22,816 bases of DNA, taken from contig CALSCR010003712.1 of the NCBI GenBank assembly GCA_943704495.1, positions 1 to 22,816 on the forward strand, given 5' to 3'. Below, piece by piece: positions 1 to 9,945 of the stretch (positions are counted from its first letter, which is position 1; every line of letters begins with the position of its first letter). Origin of the DNA: Pigoraptor chileana. Taxonomy: Eukaryota; Opisthokonta; Filasterea. Below the pieces are notes generated by a model. That model saw only the letters and a program-made list of their open reading frames with translations. It made no database searches and was not told the DNA's origin. Position numbers and translations under genes: made by a program.

Positions 1-15
1 CCCCCCCCCCCCCCC
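1..15. repeat. Homopolymer C run at window edge
   Basis: The window opens with at least 15 C residues. This stretch falls inside, or beyond, the incomplete third intron of the eRF3 gene. A second, shorter C run occurs at 1733-1743. Either could be a true homopolymer or a sequencing or assembly artefact. Confidence 0.6.
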
Positions 16-290
16 GCGCTACATCCAACTCTAACCCCTCTCCTCTCTTTCATTCTTTCATACTCTAACACACACTCTCTCTCTTTGTTTCACAGATGGC
101 AGCACCCGCTCTCGTCTCAACATGTCCCTCCGCCGCCGATAATGAGGAAAAAGGTTTGATCGGCTCACTTTGTAGACGCCCACGCAACTTTCATCCCAAA
201 ACTACGACAAGCACACTGACAAAATTACTCAACACAATCATCAACTCCTTGTGGATTGATCCATCGCTCCTCTTCTCCCTCAAACCCCAC

Positions 291-1316
291 CTTGTCCTTG
301 GCCTCGCGCTCGTACTTCTCGAGAGTGCGCTTGTCTACCTGTCCCGTCAGGTACATAATATGTCCTCCAATTGTCGACTTGCCCGCATCTGTCAACGGCA
401 AACAAAATAGGCAAAGGAATCATCAATACAGCGATTCCGCAGATAATATGATGTATGTATATAAGCGCATTCACGTCCCACACGAATATGATCGCGCCTG
501 ACATGCCCTCGCGAACTACGATCAAAGCAGGAGCGGGATATACTGCGAGCAAGAGCAACAGCCACTCAGGGCACATACCGACGTGGCCGATAAAGATGAT
601 GTTAAGATGTTCTCGGGGATCTACGGGCTGCTCTGCGGCAACCTTATCAAGCGCCGCCTGCTTCTTGCTCTTCTTCTCCTCGCCGTCGTCATCCGCAACA
701 TCCTCGACGTCGTCTTCGGCATCTTCCTTTGCATGTTCTTCCTTCTTGGCAGGCGTGGGAGTCTTTGGAGATGGCGATGCGGCGGGGGATGCAACTGGCA
801 CCGGGGTAGGTGCGGGTGTGGGTGTGGGTGTGGGAACAGCAGCAGCAGCAGCCACAGCCGGCGAGGGGCTGGGAGGGGCAGCGACTTCAGCCTTGGGCGC
901 AGCAACCGGCGCAGGCTGCACGTGTGCTTGCGGCTGGGGCTGAGGAGACACGGCGGCGGGCGCGGCGGCAGCCTGGGCGGGAGGGGCTGCAGCACAAATA
1001 GGAGAGCAGGAGGAGACATGGATGAATGCTTGCACCCATGTCCAGACATGAGCACTGAAGTTTGGCAGTGATTACTGTCACATACGTCGTGCCTCACGGG
1101 CATCGTCTGCTTCAAGTTTAAGTAAGCCTCACCTGCCCACGACGGCACGAACGCGGGAGCACTGAAGTTGGGAACGAAAGGCTTTGCACCGATGCTGAGC
1201 TTTGGGGCCGACTGCTGTGCGGCGGGCGCCTGGGCTGCGGCCTGCTTCTCTTTAAGCGACAGCTGTCCGACATCCTCGGCGAGGCTGTCCTCCCACGAAT
1301 CGGGTGCGTTGGCCAT
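291..1316 (-). CDS. Eukaryotic release factor 3 (eRF3/GSPT1/Sup35), 5' part, partial
   Basis: eRF3 is the translational GTPase that acts with eRF1 in cytosolic translation termination. The exons I read are complement(join(291..388, 579..986, 1133..1316)), giving 230 residues; the rest lies beyond the left edge. The start ATG at 1314-1316 has A at -3 and G at +4. Residues 40-58 hold two overlapping PAM2-like motifs (GAKPFVPN then APAFVPS), laid out as in animal GSPT1, where they bind poly(A)-binding protein. Residues 62-175 are a low-complexity Ala/Pro linker followed by an acidic-basic stretch. The GTPase domain opens near residue 190 with the P-loop GHVDAGKST (195-203), split by a phase-1 intron inside the Asp codon. 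TIGGHIMYLTGQVDKRTLEK and the following residues match eRF3 rather than eEF1A or Hbs1. The donor after residue 230 (AAG|GTGGGG) is weak, and no continuation is visible in 1-290, so this intron probably runs off the window. Family assignment is confident; the last donor is tentative. Confidence 0.93.
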
Positions 1317-1560
1317 TTTGTCTACACTGGTGCAAAAGTACAACTGAATCACTGGTCTGCTTGTGCCGCGTTCTGTGTGTGGGCGGGCCAACAAGTATAT
1401 CGAGGTGGATCACCACTGCTTCGCACTCGTCGATGCGTTCCTTTATAGTGCGGCTAATCCCTTTAACTCTGTCGTTCATTCGAGTGTGTAACGGCGACTA
1501 TTGTGATCTCCCCAACGCTGAGGTGTAACACAGCAGATGCACCTCTGTGTGTGCCTCCAA

Positions 1561-1588
1561 GTGTGTGTGTGTGTGTATGTGTGTGTGG
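1561..1588. repeat. (TG)n microsatellite
   Basis: An alternating GT tract with one GTATGT interruption lies in the eRF3-MUS81 spacer. Confidence 0.9.
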
Positions 1589-1732
1589 TTTGTGCGTCTG
1601 TGGTGGTGTATGTCACCTGCGCATTGCCTCGCATTGCACTCGAGACATCCCTCCGATTGCAATGGCACATGGGACGGGGGAGGGGCGATCGCGTGCTCCG
1701 ATCAGTAGTATTGCATACGGGGTGTTATAAGA

Positions 1733-1743
1733 CCCCCCCCCCC
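1733..1743. repeat. Homopolymer C run (11 nt)
   Basis: Eleven consecutive C residues lie in the divergent spacer, just upstream of an E-box-like CACGTG. Confidence 0.85.
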
Positions 1744-2072
1744 GGATGACCATCACGTGAGGCCGTTTCCCGCCACAGACTGAGCGACCGACCGAGAGTG
1801 AGGACGGCCGAGTTTGCGGGGACAGGACAGCTAAGAATGCATGAGAATATTTGGAAAGACTGAAGATTGCTCCTCTAATCACAAACGAGTTAGTGTGTAG
1901 AGCATCACACTTCTCACTGGGGCGCTCGCGCAATAGCTCTAACCCTCGCAACTGCTTCTTGCATACACACTCTCTCGCTCTCTCTCTCGCGCGCTCGCGG
2001 TATTTTTTGGACATGCCATTGGAGATGTGAGTGCACTTTTGGCATTCGCCTCACTGAGCATCAACCGCGACG

Positions 2073-5000
2073 ATGAATGCTGGGAGGGGCAGGGGTGGGG
2101 GTGCCCGTGCCGTTACGCAGTGCGTAAACCAGGAAATTGTGGACATGCTCCAAGAGGCTTACCTGAATTCGAAAGATTTGGGAACGAACATCCACTTCAC
2201 ATATTTAAAGGCAAGTGGATGCACTTTTGCCCTTAAAGGACCCCTGTGACTCATCTGAAGCGAACGAAAAAGTGGGAATGGCATGAATCCAATGTTGTGT
2301 ATGTCTGTGTTGCTGATCTTCTTGTTCTGATCTTAGCAGGCACGCAAGGCCGTTGAGCGCTATCCCGTGCGCATCAACTCGGGCAAGGAAGCTCTCCAAC
2401 TGAAGGGCATTGGTGACACAATAGCGCGCATGATCGACAAGCGACTCCACGAAATAAATGGCGGCGGCGCACCAGGTGAGACAGTTGCTTCAATTTGCGT
2501 TTGCGTTTGTACAGATGTGAAATCTGAGGATTTATCTCCGAGCAGGTTTGGTACGTTATTGTACAAATGTACCCTCAGATTGTGACTACTGTGCGGCCTT
2601 GAAATTCAAAATGAAAGAGAGGACTAAACCACTTCCTTGTAATTGCATTCCGCAGCCCGTGCACGAGACAATAAGCGGCCGCTCTCGCCCATGGCCGATC
2701 CTGTTCAGCAACCCATGCGACCGCCACCCGCAAAACCAGACGCCCCTGCGATTCGCCCTCCGGCAGCACAGCCAGACTACCTGCGCGAGTTTGTCCTCAA
2801 CTCGGAGGAGGAAGAAGAGCTTGTTGCGAGCACTGCAAAACGACGGGGGGGACGCGGGCGTGGTGGTACCCGCGGAGGCGTGCGCGGCGGTCGGGGCGCT
2901 GGCCGAGGCGCGCGCCCGAAGCCGGCAAGTCCTGTGCATGGAGCGGGTCAGGTGGTGGGCGAGGTGCACGATGACGAGCCCGCGACGCCGAGACATAGAC
3001 CCGTCCCACATCGAGGCGCAAATAAACGGACGTATGTTCCTGTGTATCGATCGGGTGCGTATGCGATTTTGGTGGCGCTGCGGACTGCCACACGCGGGGT
3101 GGGTCACGTGGGATTTTTGAGGAAGCAAGAGCTCATGGATGCTGCACAAGAGCACTCGGATACATCGTTTGTTGCGGTGAGTAGTTGGCATTTTGGTGTG
3201 TTTGAGGCTGGATAACTGGATCAGTCGCAGTGACTCACATGCTTCTAATGCTTTCTAAAAACAGACGGACGGCTTTTACAGTGCGTGGAGTAGTATGTCC
3301 ACCCTCTCCGACAAGGGATTTGTTATCCGCGCGGGAAGTCCCGCCCGATATTCCCTTACACCTGCCGGCATTGAGCTGGCCGACAAGCTTCTCAGTACAA
3401 CGAATGAATTTGGAGGGCAGTCGCAGACCTTCCACGACGATTATGACGGCCTGGATGGAAACGCCGATATGTCCGATGTTCCGCCATGGCCGGTTGAGGA
3501 TCCGTATGCCGCCCCACGCCGACAGAGTTTGGGCGCGAGGAGCGACAATGGATTTGTTGGTGGCGATGGTAGCCTTGCTGGTATGCGTGGTGGCTTTGAG
3601 CCGCCTCGTGCGCAGTCGAATGCAGTTGACCACACGCCTCCCAAGGAATTCGAATTCACATATGTGAACGATCGGGGCTGCAGTGTCGCGACAAGGGCAG
3701 AAGCAGGCACTTCACAATGTGAGCGTCGAATATCTATCCCTGAGGGTTGAGATTGAATTTTATGTTGCGGTGCCTTCCGGCTTTATGGTTTAGGCTCTTG
3801 AAAATTCTGAAGATCGGCGTCTCTGTCGTCCTCTCTTTGACTGCACATTATGCTCTTCAGGCAGAGGTTAACTTATGTGTATCCTTTACTTTTCATGATC
3901 GATGGGTTTGCAGCGGAACTCGGGACAATGTACCGTGTCAGATACCGTGCGGGTGCTCCACTTGGCGATCGACACGTGGTGGCAGATGGCGAAGCAGGCG
4001 ACGGCTACGTGTTTGGTCTCCTTCCCGAGTGGGAAAGGGAGGGGGAAAATGTGTACCGGGCTGCGCAGGCACTCCTCCCACCTAATATCCGACGAACGTC
4101 GCTCGAATGTCGACCCGCGGTGACCGCCGAGGGGTCGTCTTTTCACACCGACTACTGCAGCCAGGCCTCTGTCGCATCTGCCGAGGCGAATTTGCGCGCG
4201 ACGGCGGGCGTGCCAGCGCACCTCATACGTGGCATCAGCATAACGAGTGTGACGAGTGTGGCTGATGTGCGCATGGCTCCTGCACTCAATCGCTCGCACT
4301 CGTCGGCGTCGGCGGTATCGTCTGCTCATCTGCTGAGCCACGCAGGGCCGGTTGGGCGCACGGCTCCAACCATCAACGCCACTCGACCGATCCTTGCCTC
4401 GCAGCAAAGCGCTGTTTCGGACGCTGCGTCGCAGGTGACGGAGCAAGAGACCGACTATGGGCCGCCCTTTGCTCTTAGGCGGGGTGAGTTTGAGGTGGTG
4501 CTTCTTGTGGATCTGCGCGAGGTGCTGGGCAATCGCAAGGACAAGAACACTATTATGGACTCCCTCAGGTCCTCGGGAGGCATCAAGATGGAAACGCGCC
4601 CGCTTCCAGTCTCCGACTTTCTCTGGATTGCCCGGGAGACAAATCCACGGGCTGGGGGTGCGTACAGTTGTTACTTGTGATGTTGCTGCTGTTACTGCTG
4701 CTTGCGTTCTTGTTGATATGCACTTCTCCATGTGTGTTGCAGTTGGACTTACAATTCGCGGTGTTATACCGAATTCTGGTTTTACTATTTTACTATCAGC
4801 ACATCCACGCGAGGTCGTTCTTGGGTTTGCGATTGAGCGGAAACGTATGGATGATCTTGCGTCGAGTATCAAGGACCGGCGATTCCAAGAGCAGAAGGTG
4901 CTTATCTCCAGATCCTATTTAGCTCGTCTGTGGTTTCACGTTGCTGTTATGTAGTTTGTGATGCCTTGTCACGCGCGCGCGCACGTGTGTGTGTGTGTGT

Positions 5001-6287
5001 GTCTGTGTGTATGTGCTGCGTCTCGTCATTGACGTTGTGTTGTTGCATACGCCCATCACGTGTCGAACAGTTTCGTCTCTTTTACAGTGGCCTTACAAAC
5101 GTGACGCTACTTGTCGAGGAATATGGTGACATGGAAAACGCTGGGCTGGATGCAGACAGTCTGCGCCAGGCCATGACGAATACTCAGGCGCAACACGGGT
5201 GGGGCTCTGTGTAAACCTAACCTCCCTCCCCCCTCCCCCACACACACAAGCACACACACACATCTACGCACTCATACACCCACCACGAGATTCGTCCCTC
5301 GCACGCCGCGCTGTTTGTCCAATCACTTACATTATTTCGCAACTGTGTGCTTTTGTCTTGTGTAGTTTCCACGTGAAGGAGACGCAGTCATTGAAGGACA
5401 CGGCTTCTTATCTTCACCTCATGTCGCGCCGCATTGCGGAACGTTTTTCGGTGAGCGGCAGTATTACCAATGTCTCCGCCCACCACCTGTGTTCTTTGGT
5501 TTCTCCTTCCTTATGCCCACATTTTAGTTGAGTTTTTTAAGGTCTTACATTAACTAACACAAACTATCTCTCTTAAATTGTTGAATGTTTTGAATTGTGT
5601 ATTGTTTTTGTTGGGGGTACCGTAATTCAGCACACGACATTGAACTGCGATCCTAACGTCAAGTTGGATCCGTCGCATGGCGTGCGATCGGGTGACGAAT
5701 CGCTTGGCGGGTGCGGCAAGTTCCAGACATACAATGCGTTTGCGGCGCAGGCGGAGAAGTCAAAGCCGCTTGCATTGGCGGATATGTTTGCGCTACAGCT
5801 CATGCAGATCCACGGCGTTACTCCCGAGAAGGCCAAAGCAATCACGGAGGCCTATCCAACGCCACGAATGTGCGTATCGGTTGATTTGCTGTTTCATTCC
5901 TTGTCCGTGTTGATATCTTGAGTGGGACTGTGTGTTTTCTCTCAGTTACCCTCTCTTTGTTTCTTCTCATTATTGGCCTTGATGAAACTGTGAGTGAGAG
6001 ACCCCTCAAGCTCCCATATCTCTCTCGCTCTTTCTGTTTTTTTTTGGAGCTGCTCTGTACAATCGAAACGAAGAAAAAACTTGACTGATTCTATCCTATA
6101 ATGCATTTCTTGTTGCAGCCTCATGGACGCTTACTCGGAATTGGCGACGGACGAGGAGCGCGCAAACATGCTTTCCGACATTCGCTATGGGAAGCTCGTG
6201 CGTAACAAGACTGTCGGCCCAACATACTCTGCCAGGATCTTCCACTTCTACTGCGACCGCGTATTACCTTCCGAGCCTTTCGCGTAA
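2073..6287 (+). CDS. MUS81: Crossover junction endonuclease MUS81
   Basis: MUS81 is the catalytic subunit of the MUS81-EME1 nuclease, which cuts branched DNA such as 3' flaps, stalled forks and nicked Holliday junctions in the nucleus. I read join(2073..2210, 2340..2475, 2656..3176, 3265..3718, 3914..4657, 4800..4897, 5071..5198, 5366..5450, 5631..5869, 6119..6287), 903 residues, with all phases agreeing. Order: N-terminal helix-hairpin-helix (about 1-90, INSGKEALQLKGIGDTIARM), an acidic then RGG-rich linker (about 125-185), a winged helix (215-306, YVPVYRSGAYAILVALR), a long serine-rich linker (about 320-600), an XPF-type nuclease core with VDLRE (615-619) and ERKRMDDL (677-684), and a C-terminal (HhH)2 region (about 790-903). 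The catalytic motif is intact. The protein is much longer than human MUS81 (551 residues as I recall), mostly because of the linkers. The first intron uses a GC donor. Function is inferred from family membership. Confidence 0.96.
2211..2339 (+). other. GC-AG intron (MUS81 intron 1)
   Basis: Exon 1 ends TTTAAAG and the intron begins GCAAGT; it ends TTAGCAG. Joining AAG to GCACGC gives FTYLKARKAVERYP, which aligns without a gap to the animal MUS81 N-terminal domain. The nearby GT (2215-2216) cannot be used without shifting the frame. Apart from C at +2, the donor matches the U1-complementary consensus well, as expected for GC-AG introns. Confidence 0.85.
4971..5014. repeat. (CG)n(TG)n alternating tract in MUS81 intron 6
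   Basis: A CGCGCGCGCGCACG stretch is followed by GTGTGTGT, with one GTCTGT and one GTATGT interruption. It is nearly pure purine-pyrimidine alternation inside the intron at 4898-5070. Confidence 0.9.
5240..5263. repeat. (CA)n tract in MUS81 intron 7
   Basis: A short CA repeat interrupted by one AG lies in the intron at 5199-5365, after a C/T-rich stretch. Confidence 0.8.
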
Positions 6288-6891
6288 TCATGGCGCTGTT
6301 GTTCAGTGTGGACCGCGTGCTGCCCTTGGAGGACAGCTCGCACGCATATCCACGGCTCATATTGAAAGTGTCTGCTAAATACACACGCGCGCTATTTGCT
6401 TTGTGGTAGTATTGCTCCTATTTGAATCTACAGCTAGTTAGACGCACCGTTGTGCCACTGTGGTGCGCCTGTAACAATGAGAGAATGGCGCTTATCCGCG
6501 ATACCACAGGCAAGGAGTTTCCAGGCCGAGCAATATTGCACTACAGTTGTGCCATTACGACTCCAGCAACTGCACATGTGCACCCCACAACTACTCGTCT
6601 CTCTTCCGAAACAGCATTGGTTCATAAAAAAGGCGCGATATGTTTGTTCAAAGGCAAGCGACACGACGGTACGCGATAATGCGGAAAAACGGGCGGCGGC
6701 AATAGAAGGCGATGTGAATTGTGATTTTGGCGCAAGGTCAAGCGATCGGTCCAGCCAATACGGTTACTCGGCAGACTGCGAGGGGTCGGGTCGTACATAC
6801 AGCGCAAACGTCGATAGAGAGGGGAAAAGGAATGCAGTCCGAATCAGATGTCGGTTGAAGCGCAAACTCAAAGATGCGCGCAAGTGGCACT
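6288..6891. other. Convergent intergenic region between MUS81 and MYCBP
   Basis: Both 3' ends face this 604-bp spacer. No canonical AATAAA follows the MUS81 stop within it; the first one on the plus strand is at 6997-7002, inside the neighbouring gene's last intron. A short inverted repeat (CGCACC ... GGTGCG) lies near 6442-6467, and an E2F-like TTTGGCGC at 6726-6733. Reading frames across the spacer do not resemble known proteins. Confidence 0.5.
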
Positions 6892-7715
6892 TCACATGTA
6901 GGCCATACGCCTGAGTATATGCTCCCCCATGCCAATGAGATTGTAGTGATCTTCAAACTCAACCTAAAGAAGTCAAAAATACACGCCTTCTGTTCAAATA
7001 AAGAACACTTCCCCCAACGCACGCAATGCAGCACACACTCACGCACCTGCTCCCCCTCTGCCTGTGCAGCGCCTTCAGAAGATGCGCCGAGTGGCCTCTT
7101 GAGGTTATCAATTTCTTTCTTCAACTCGTCAATTTCCTTTTTCAATGCTTCGTTCTCCTGCTCGATTTTTTTACACCAAACAACCCAAGCTGTGTGTAAG
7201 ATGACCATGTGCGCACAGTGGAGCCATTTTGCTGAAAGATGAGGAAGTGGTGACACTTCCAACCAATAATTGAATTCGGCGCAGAACACGGTGTATGCGA
7301 CAACAAATGACGAAATATCATATCCCAAAGATCAAACATGATCAAGGCGAGTGAAACAGCAATGTACCTCCTTAAGCTGGTCGACGTCGACGCCGGCGGG
7401 TGCGCCCAAATATTGCTTGATGAAGTCAAGGGCATTGCTCGGCTTTTCGGGCTCCTCATACAAACCAACAAGTACCTTTGTGAGCGAATCAATCACCCCG
7501 CTCTTCTCGAGGTAGCGGCGGAACTCCTCCTTCTTCGAATCGGCAGCCTGCAATTTGTGCGCACACAAAATGTGGGATTCAGCCTCTTTATCTGGAACTC
7601 GCCGAAATGAAGAGACATGCCCAGCGCATAATGCGTACAAAAACGGTTGTGTGCGAACGATCAAACTGTCTCATAATATCAATAGAGCAAAACGTGGACT
7701 TACCTGGTAGCTCAT
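6892..7715 (-). CDS. MYCBP: c-Myc-binding protein (MYCBP/AMY-1) homologue
   Basis: MYCBP/AMY-1 is a small protein found as a partner of MYC and AKAP scaffolds in animals and widely kept in ciliated eukaryotes; its role here is inferred. I read complement(join(6892..6963, 7047..7157, 7368..7547, 7704..7715)), 124 residues, all junctions phase 0. Exon 1 codes only for MSYQ. Exon 2 contains EEFRRYLEKSGVIDSLTKV and LYEEPEKPSNALDFIKQYLG, nearly identical to the animal protein as I recall it. Exon 3 is a coiled coil (ENEALKKEIDELKKEIDNLK, about residues 65-84). Exon 4 (VEFEDHYNLIGMGEHILRRM plus three residues, then TGA) follows a strong pyrimidine-rich acceptor but has no match I remember, so it is less certain. 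The exon 3 acceptor could also lie 3 nt upstream and add one Gln. The start has A at -3. Confidence 0.92.
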
Positions 7716-8432
7716 TTTCAATATTGTCTGTGGTGCTTGAGAAAAAACACAACTGCGCGAAAAAGTCACGAAAGCGTGAGCACATATAAGCAAGCAGAAA
7801 TGTCACCCCGAATGATTCGACAACTGATCATGCTGAATAAACGTCATTAACGACTGTGTACCTTAGCCCTTGCAAAGTGGATTTTGACAGAGAAACGGAG
7901 AATAATTATCAGAGTTTGAGCACACAAACACCCTTGCTGTTATTCTTTCCTACTTCTGCATATTGTCTTTTGTTTTCACTGAAAAGTATCCTTGATTCGT
8001 GCAATAGCACTCGTGCGAGTTGTATGTGCATCTCTCGCTCACGCACACAGTGTGTATGCCATCTCGGCGGGTGGAATGTGAAACGGATCCCGTTTTGGCT
8101 CACGGGTGGCATCGCATTATACACTCCTTAGGTATGGAATTTGTATGGAAATGGTTTGGCGCAAAATTTTGTCAAATTTTGAGTCGCCATAGAGATTTGA
8201 ACACTGCCGAGCTCTCGCATGGATTGACATAATATTAAGCGAGATCTCGTATTATTAGAGACATGAGCTGCCGACTTTTCGGTTAATGGTCAGCTGGATT
8301 GCAACGAATTGTCAAAAGGCAAAAAGATTCAAAGCTGATTCACTTTGTATTTATATATATTTTTTGAGTTGCATCGCATGTTGCGTCTTTCACTGTCTGT
8401 GATTAAACAGGAATAAGCCGCCACTCGCAAGC
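7716..8432. other. Divergent intergenic region between MYCBP and PRP31
   Basis: This 717-bp spacer holds the promoters of two divergent genes. Near PRP31 there is a TATA-like TATATATAT run at 8352-8360, about 75-80 nt before the start codon, and an E2F-consensus TTTGGCGC at 8155-8162 that begins an imperfect AT-rich palindrome. No coding exon was recognised. A pyrimidine-poor acceptor-like AAACAG at about 8405-8410 leaves open a 5' UTR intron. Confidence 0.55.
8352..8360 (+). promoter_or_regulatory. Possible TATA box upstream of PRP31
   Basis: TATATATAT lies about 75-80 nt before the PRP31 ATG, in a position that would allow a short 5' leader. The assignment rests on motif and position only. 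Confidence 0.4.
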
Positions 8433-9944
8433 ATGTCTCTCGCCGAGGAGCTTCTCGCGGATCTGGAGGATATTGGCAACGAGGAGGACGACGACGACCT
8501 CTCTGACGACAATGACGACGCAGGGGCCATGTACGCCGGTGCTGGCGGAGAAGCACGGGATGCGGAGATGGCTGATGCGTCCGCCGCGGGGGGTGACATT
8601 GATGCATCTCTTCTCAAGGCGACGGATGTGCGCGGTGTTGCGCGTCTGTTTTACGGCGCGCGATTCGCGAGCATTCAGGCACAGATTGCAGAGCATATGA
8701 AGAACGACGACGCCGCTGGGGGGCAGCGGAGGGAGATAGTAGGCCCGGTGGAGCACGACCCCGAGTACAAGCTTATCGTCAGTGCCAACAACCTCACTGT
8801 TGAGATCGATAACGAAATCGCCGCTGTGCACAAATTCATTCGCGACATTTACGTGAAGCGCTTTCCGGAACTTGAGTCGCTCGTTCTCAACTCGATGGAC
8901 TACATTCGCACCGTAAAGATGGTTGGCAATGACATGGAAGTTACGAAGAAGGATCTTGCCAGTATTCTTCCCTCGGCCATTGTCATGGTCGTCACAGTGA
9001 CGAGCTCAACAACACAGGGCGATCCGCTCTTAGACGAGGAGCTGACTCGCGTGATGGAGGCCTGCGACGTGGCCATCGCCCTCGACGAAGGAAAGCGACG
9101 GATTCTTCACTACGTGGAGTCGCGCATGAGTCTTGTCGCACCCAACCTCTCTGCGATTGTTGGTCCCACCACGGCTGCCAACCTGATGGGTATTGCTGGA
9201 GGCCTGTCTGCCCTCTCCAAGATGCCGGCGTGCAACGTTCAAGTGCTGGGTTCTGGTCGGAAAAACCTTGCGGGCTTCTCCACGGCGACGTCCAACGTGC
9301 ACGCCGGGTGCATTTTCCACTCGCCATTTGTGCAAAATCTCCCAAGCGATTTCAGGACAAAGGCGGCGCGTCTGTGTGCGGCCAAGTGTACACTCGCGGC
9401 GCGCATTGATAGCTTCCACCAGGCGGTTGACGGGTCCGAAGGCATGAAGCTCAGGGACGATATCATGAAGAAGATGGACAAGGCGCAGGAGGCACCGCCG
9501 GCAAAGGTCGTGAAGCCGCTGCCAGCCCCTGACGAGGCTCCGCGTAAGAAGAGGGGTGGAAAGCGTGCGCGACGAATGAAGGAGCGGTTTGCCGTCACGG
9601 AAGTGCGACGACAGGCAAATCGTATGCAGTTTGGAACCGAGGGCGAGGACAACTATCAGCGCGAGGGTGGGCAGTCGATTGGCATGGTTGGGAAGGACGG
9701 GAGCGGCAAGGTGCGTGCCGCAAAGGTCGACCCGCGTGTCAAGGTCGGCATGTCAAAGAAGCTGCAAAAGGAGCTCCAAAAGACCATCACGGCCAAGTCT
9801 GCAACGTCTGGGCTCGCGTCGTCTGTGTGCTTCACCGCAGTCCAGGGCATTGAGATCATCAATCCGCACGCTGCGGAGAAGAGAGCGCCAGAGGGCAACC
9901 GGTATTTTAGTGATGGTGCCGGATTTCTCAGCGGACGCAAATAA
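8433..9944 (+). CDS. PRPF31: U4/U6 snRNP-associated splicing factor PRP31
   Basis: PRP31 binds the 15.5K protein-U4 snRNA complex through its Nop domain and holds the U4/U6.U5 tri-snRNP together in the nucleus. The gene is one uninterrupted frame of 503 residues, close to the human length (499). The order is an acidic N-terminus (LLADLEDIGNEEDDDDLSDD), a coiled-coil/NOSIC-like region (about 90-200), the Nop domain (about 215-333, with SLVAPNLSAIVGPTTAANLM and CAAKCTLAARIDSFH), and a PRP31 C-terminal domain (about 340-503, with VKPLPAP, KKRGGKR, QANRMQFG and GIEIINPHAAEK). The start ATG has A at -3 and is preceded by a TATA-like run. It has no introns, while eRF3, MUS81, MYCBP and CP110 nearby have three or more. 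Its stop codon lies inside an AATAAA hexamer. Identification is very secure. Confidence 0.97.
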   Translation: MSLAEELLADLEDIGNEEDDDDLSDDNDDAGAMYAGAGGEARDAEMADASAAGGDIDASLLKATDVRGVARLFYGARFASIQAQIAEHMKNDDAAGGQRREIVGPVEHDPEYKLIVSANNLTVEIDNEIAAVHKFIRDIYVKRFPELESLVLNSMDYIRTVKMVGNDMEVTKKDLASILPSAIVMVVTVTSSTTQGDPLLDEELTRVMEACDVAIALDEGKRRILHYVESRMSLVAPNLSAIVGPTTAANLMGIAGGLSALSKMPACNVQVLGSGRKNLAGFSTATSNVHAGCIFHSPFVQNLPSDFRTKAARLCAAKCTLAARIDSFHQAVDGSEGMKLRDDIMKKMDKAQEAPPAKVVKPLPAPDEAPRKKRGGKRARRMKERFAVTEVRRQANRMQFGTEGEDNYQREGGQSIGMVGKDGSGKVRAAKVDPRVKVGMSKKLQKELQKTITAKSATSGLASSVCFTAVQGIEIINPHAAEKRAPEGNRYFSDGAGFLSGRK

Positions 9945-9945
9945 A
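9940..9945 (+). promoter_or_regulatory. AATAAA poly(A) signal overlapping PRP31 stop
   Basis: The hexamer AATAAA contains the TAA stop codon at 9942-9944 (AAA-TAA-AAC). If it is used, the 3' UTR would be only about 10-40 nt. No other AATAAA is seen before the convergent CP110 gene. Confidence 0.55.

Larger units (their letters stand above)
1317..2072. other. Divergent intergenic region between eRF3 and MUS81
   Basis: This 756-bp spacer separates two start codons that point away from each other and must hold both promoters and 5' leaders. I see a TG microsatellite at 1561-1588, an 11-base C run at 1733-1743, a CACGTG E-box-type hexamer near 1754-1759, and a CT-rich tract at about 1968-1990. 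No convincing TATA box and no credible protein-coding exon were found. Confidence 0.6.

Noticed and set aside
1-60. Possible telomere or array copy at the window start (CTAACCC-like, and GATGTAG on the minus strand)
   Set aside because: There is no tandem telomere repeat, and the match to the GA-tailed unit is only a few bases beside a C run.
96-410. Plus-strand frame after an acceptor-like CTTTGTTTCACAG
   Set aside because: It overlaps eRF3 exon 3 in antisense, and the translated sequence resembles nothing. The acceptor look comes from a CT-rich stretch.
455-1071. Plus-strand frames of 162 codons
   Set aside because: Antisense to eRF3 exon 2; the Gly/Arg/Ala runs reflect the Ala/Pro linker read backwards.
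1738-1750. CCCCGGATGACC shared with 21716-21727
   Set aside because: Twelve bases next to a homopolymer C run is too little to claim a repeat family.
6450-6914. 154-codon plus-strand frame between MUS81 and MYCBP
   Set aside because: No similarity remembered, no start context or splice support, and it runs into the last MYCBP exon.
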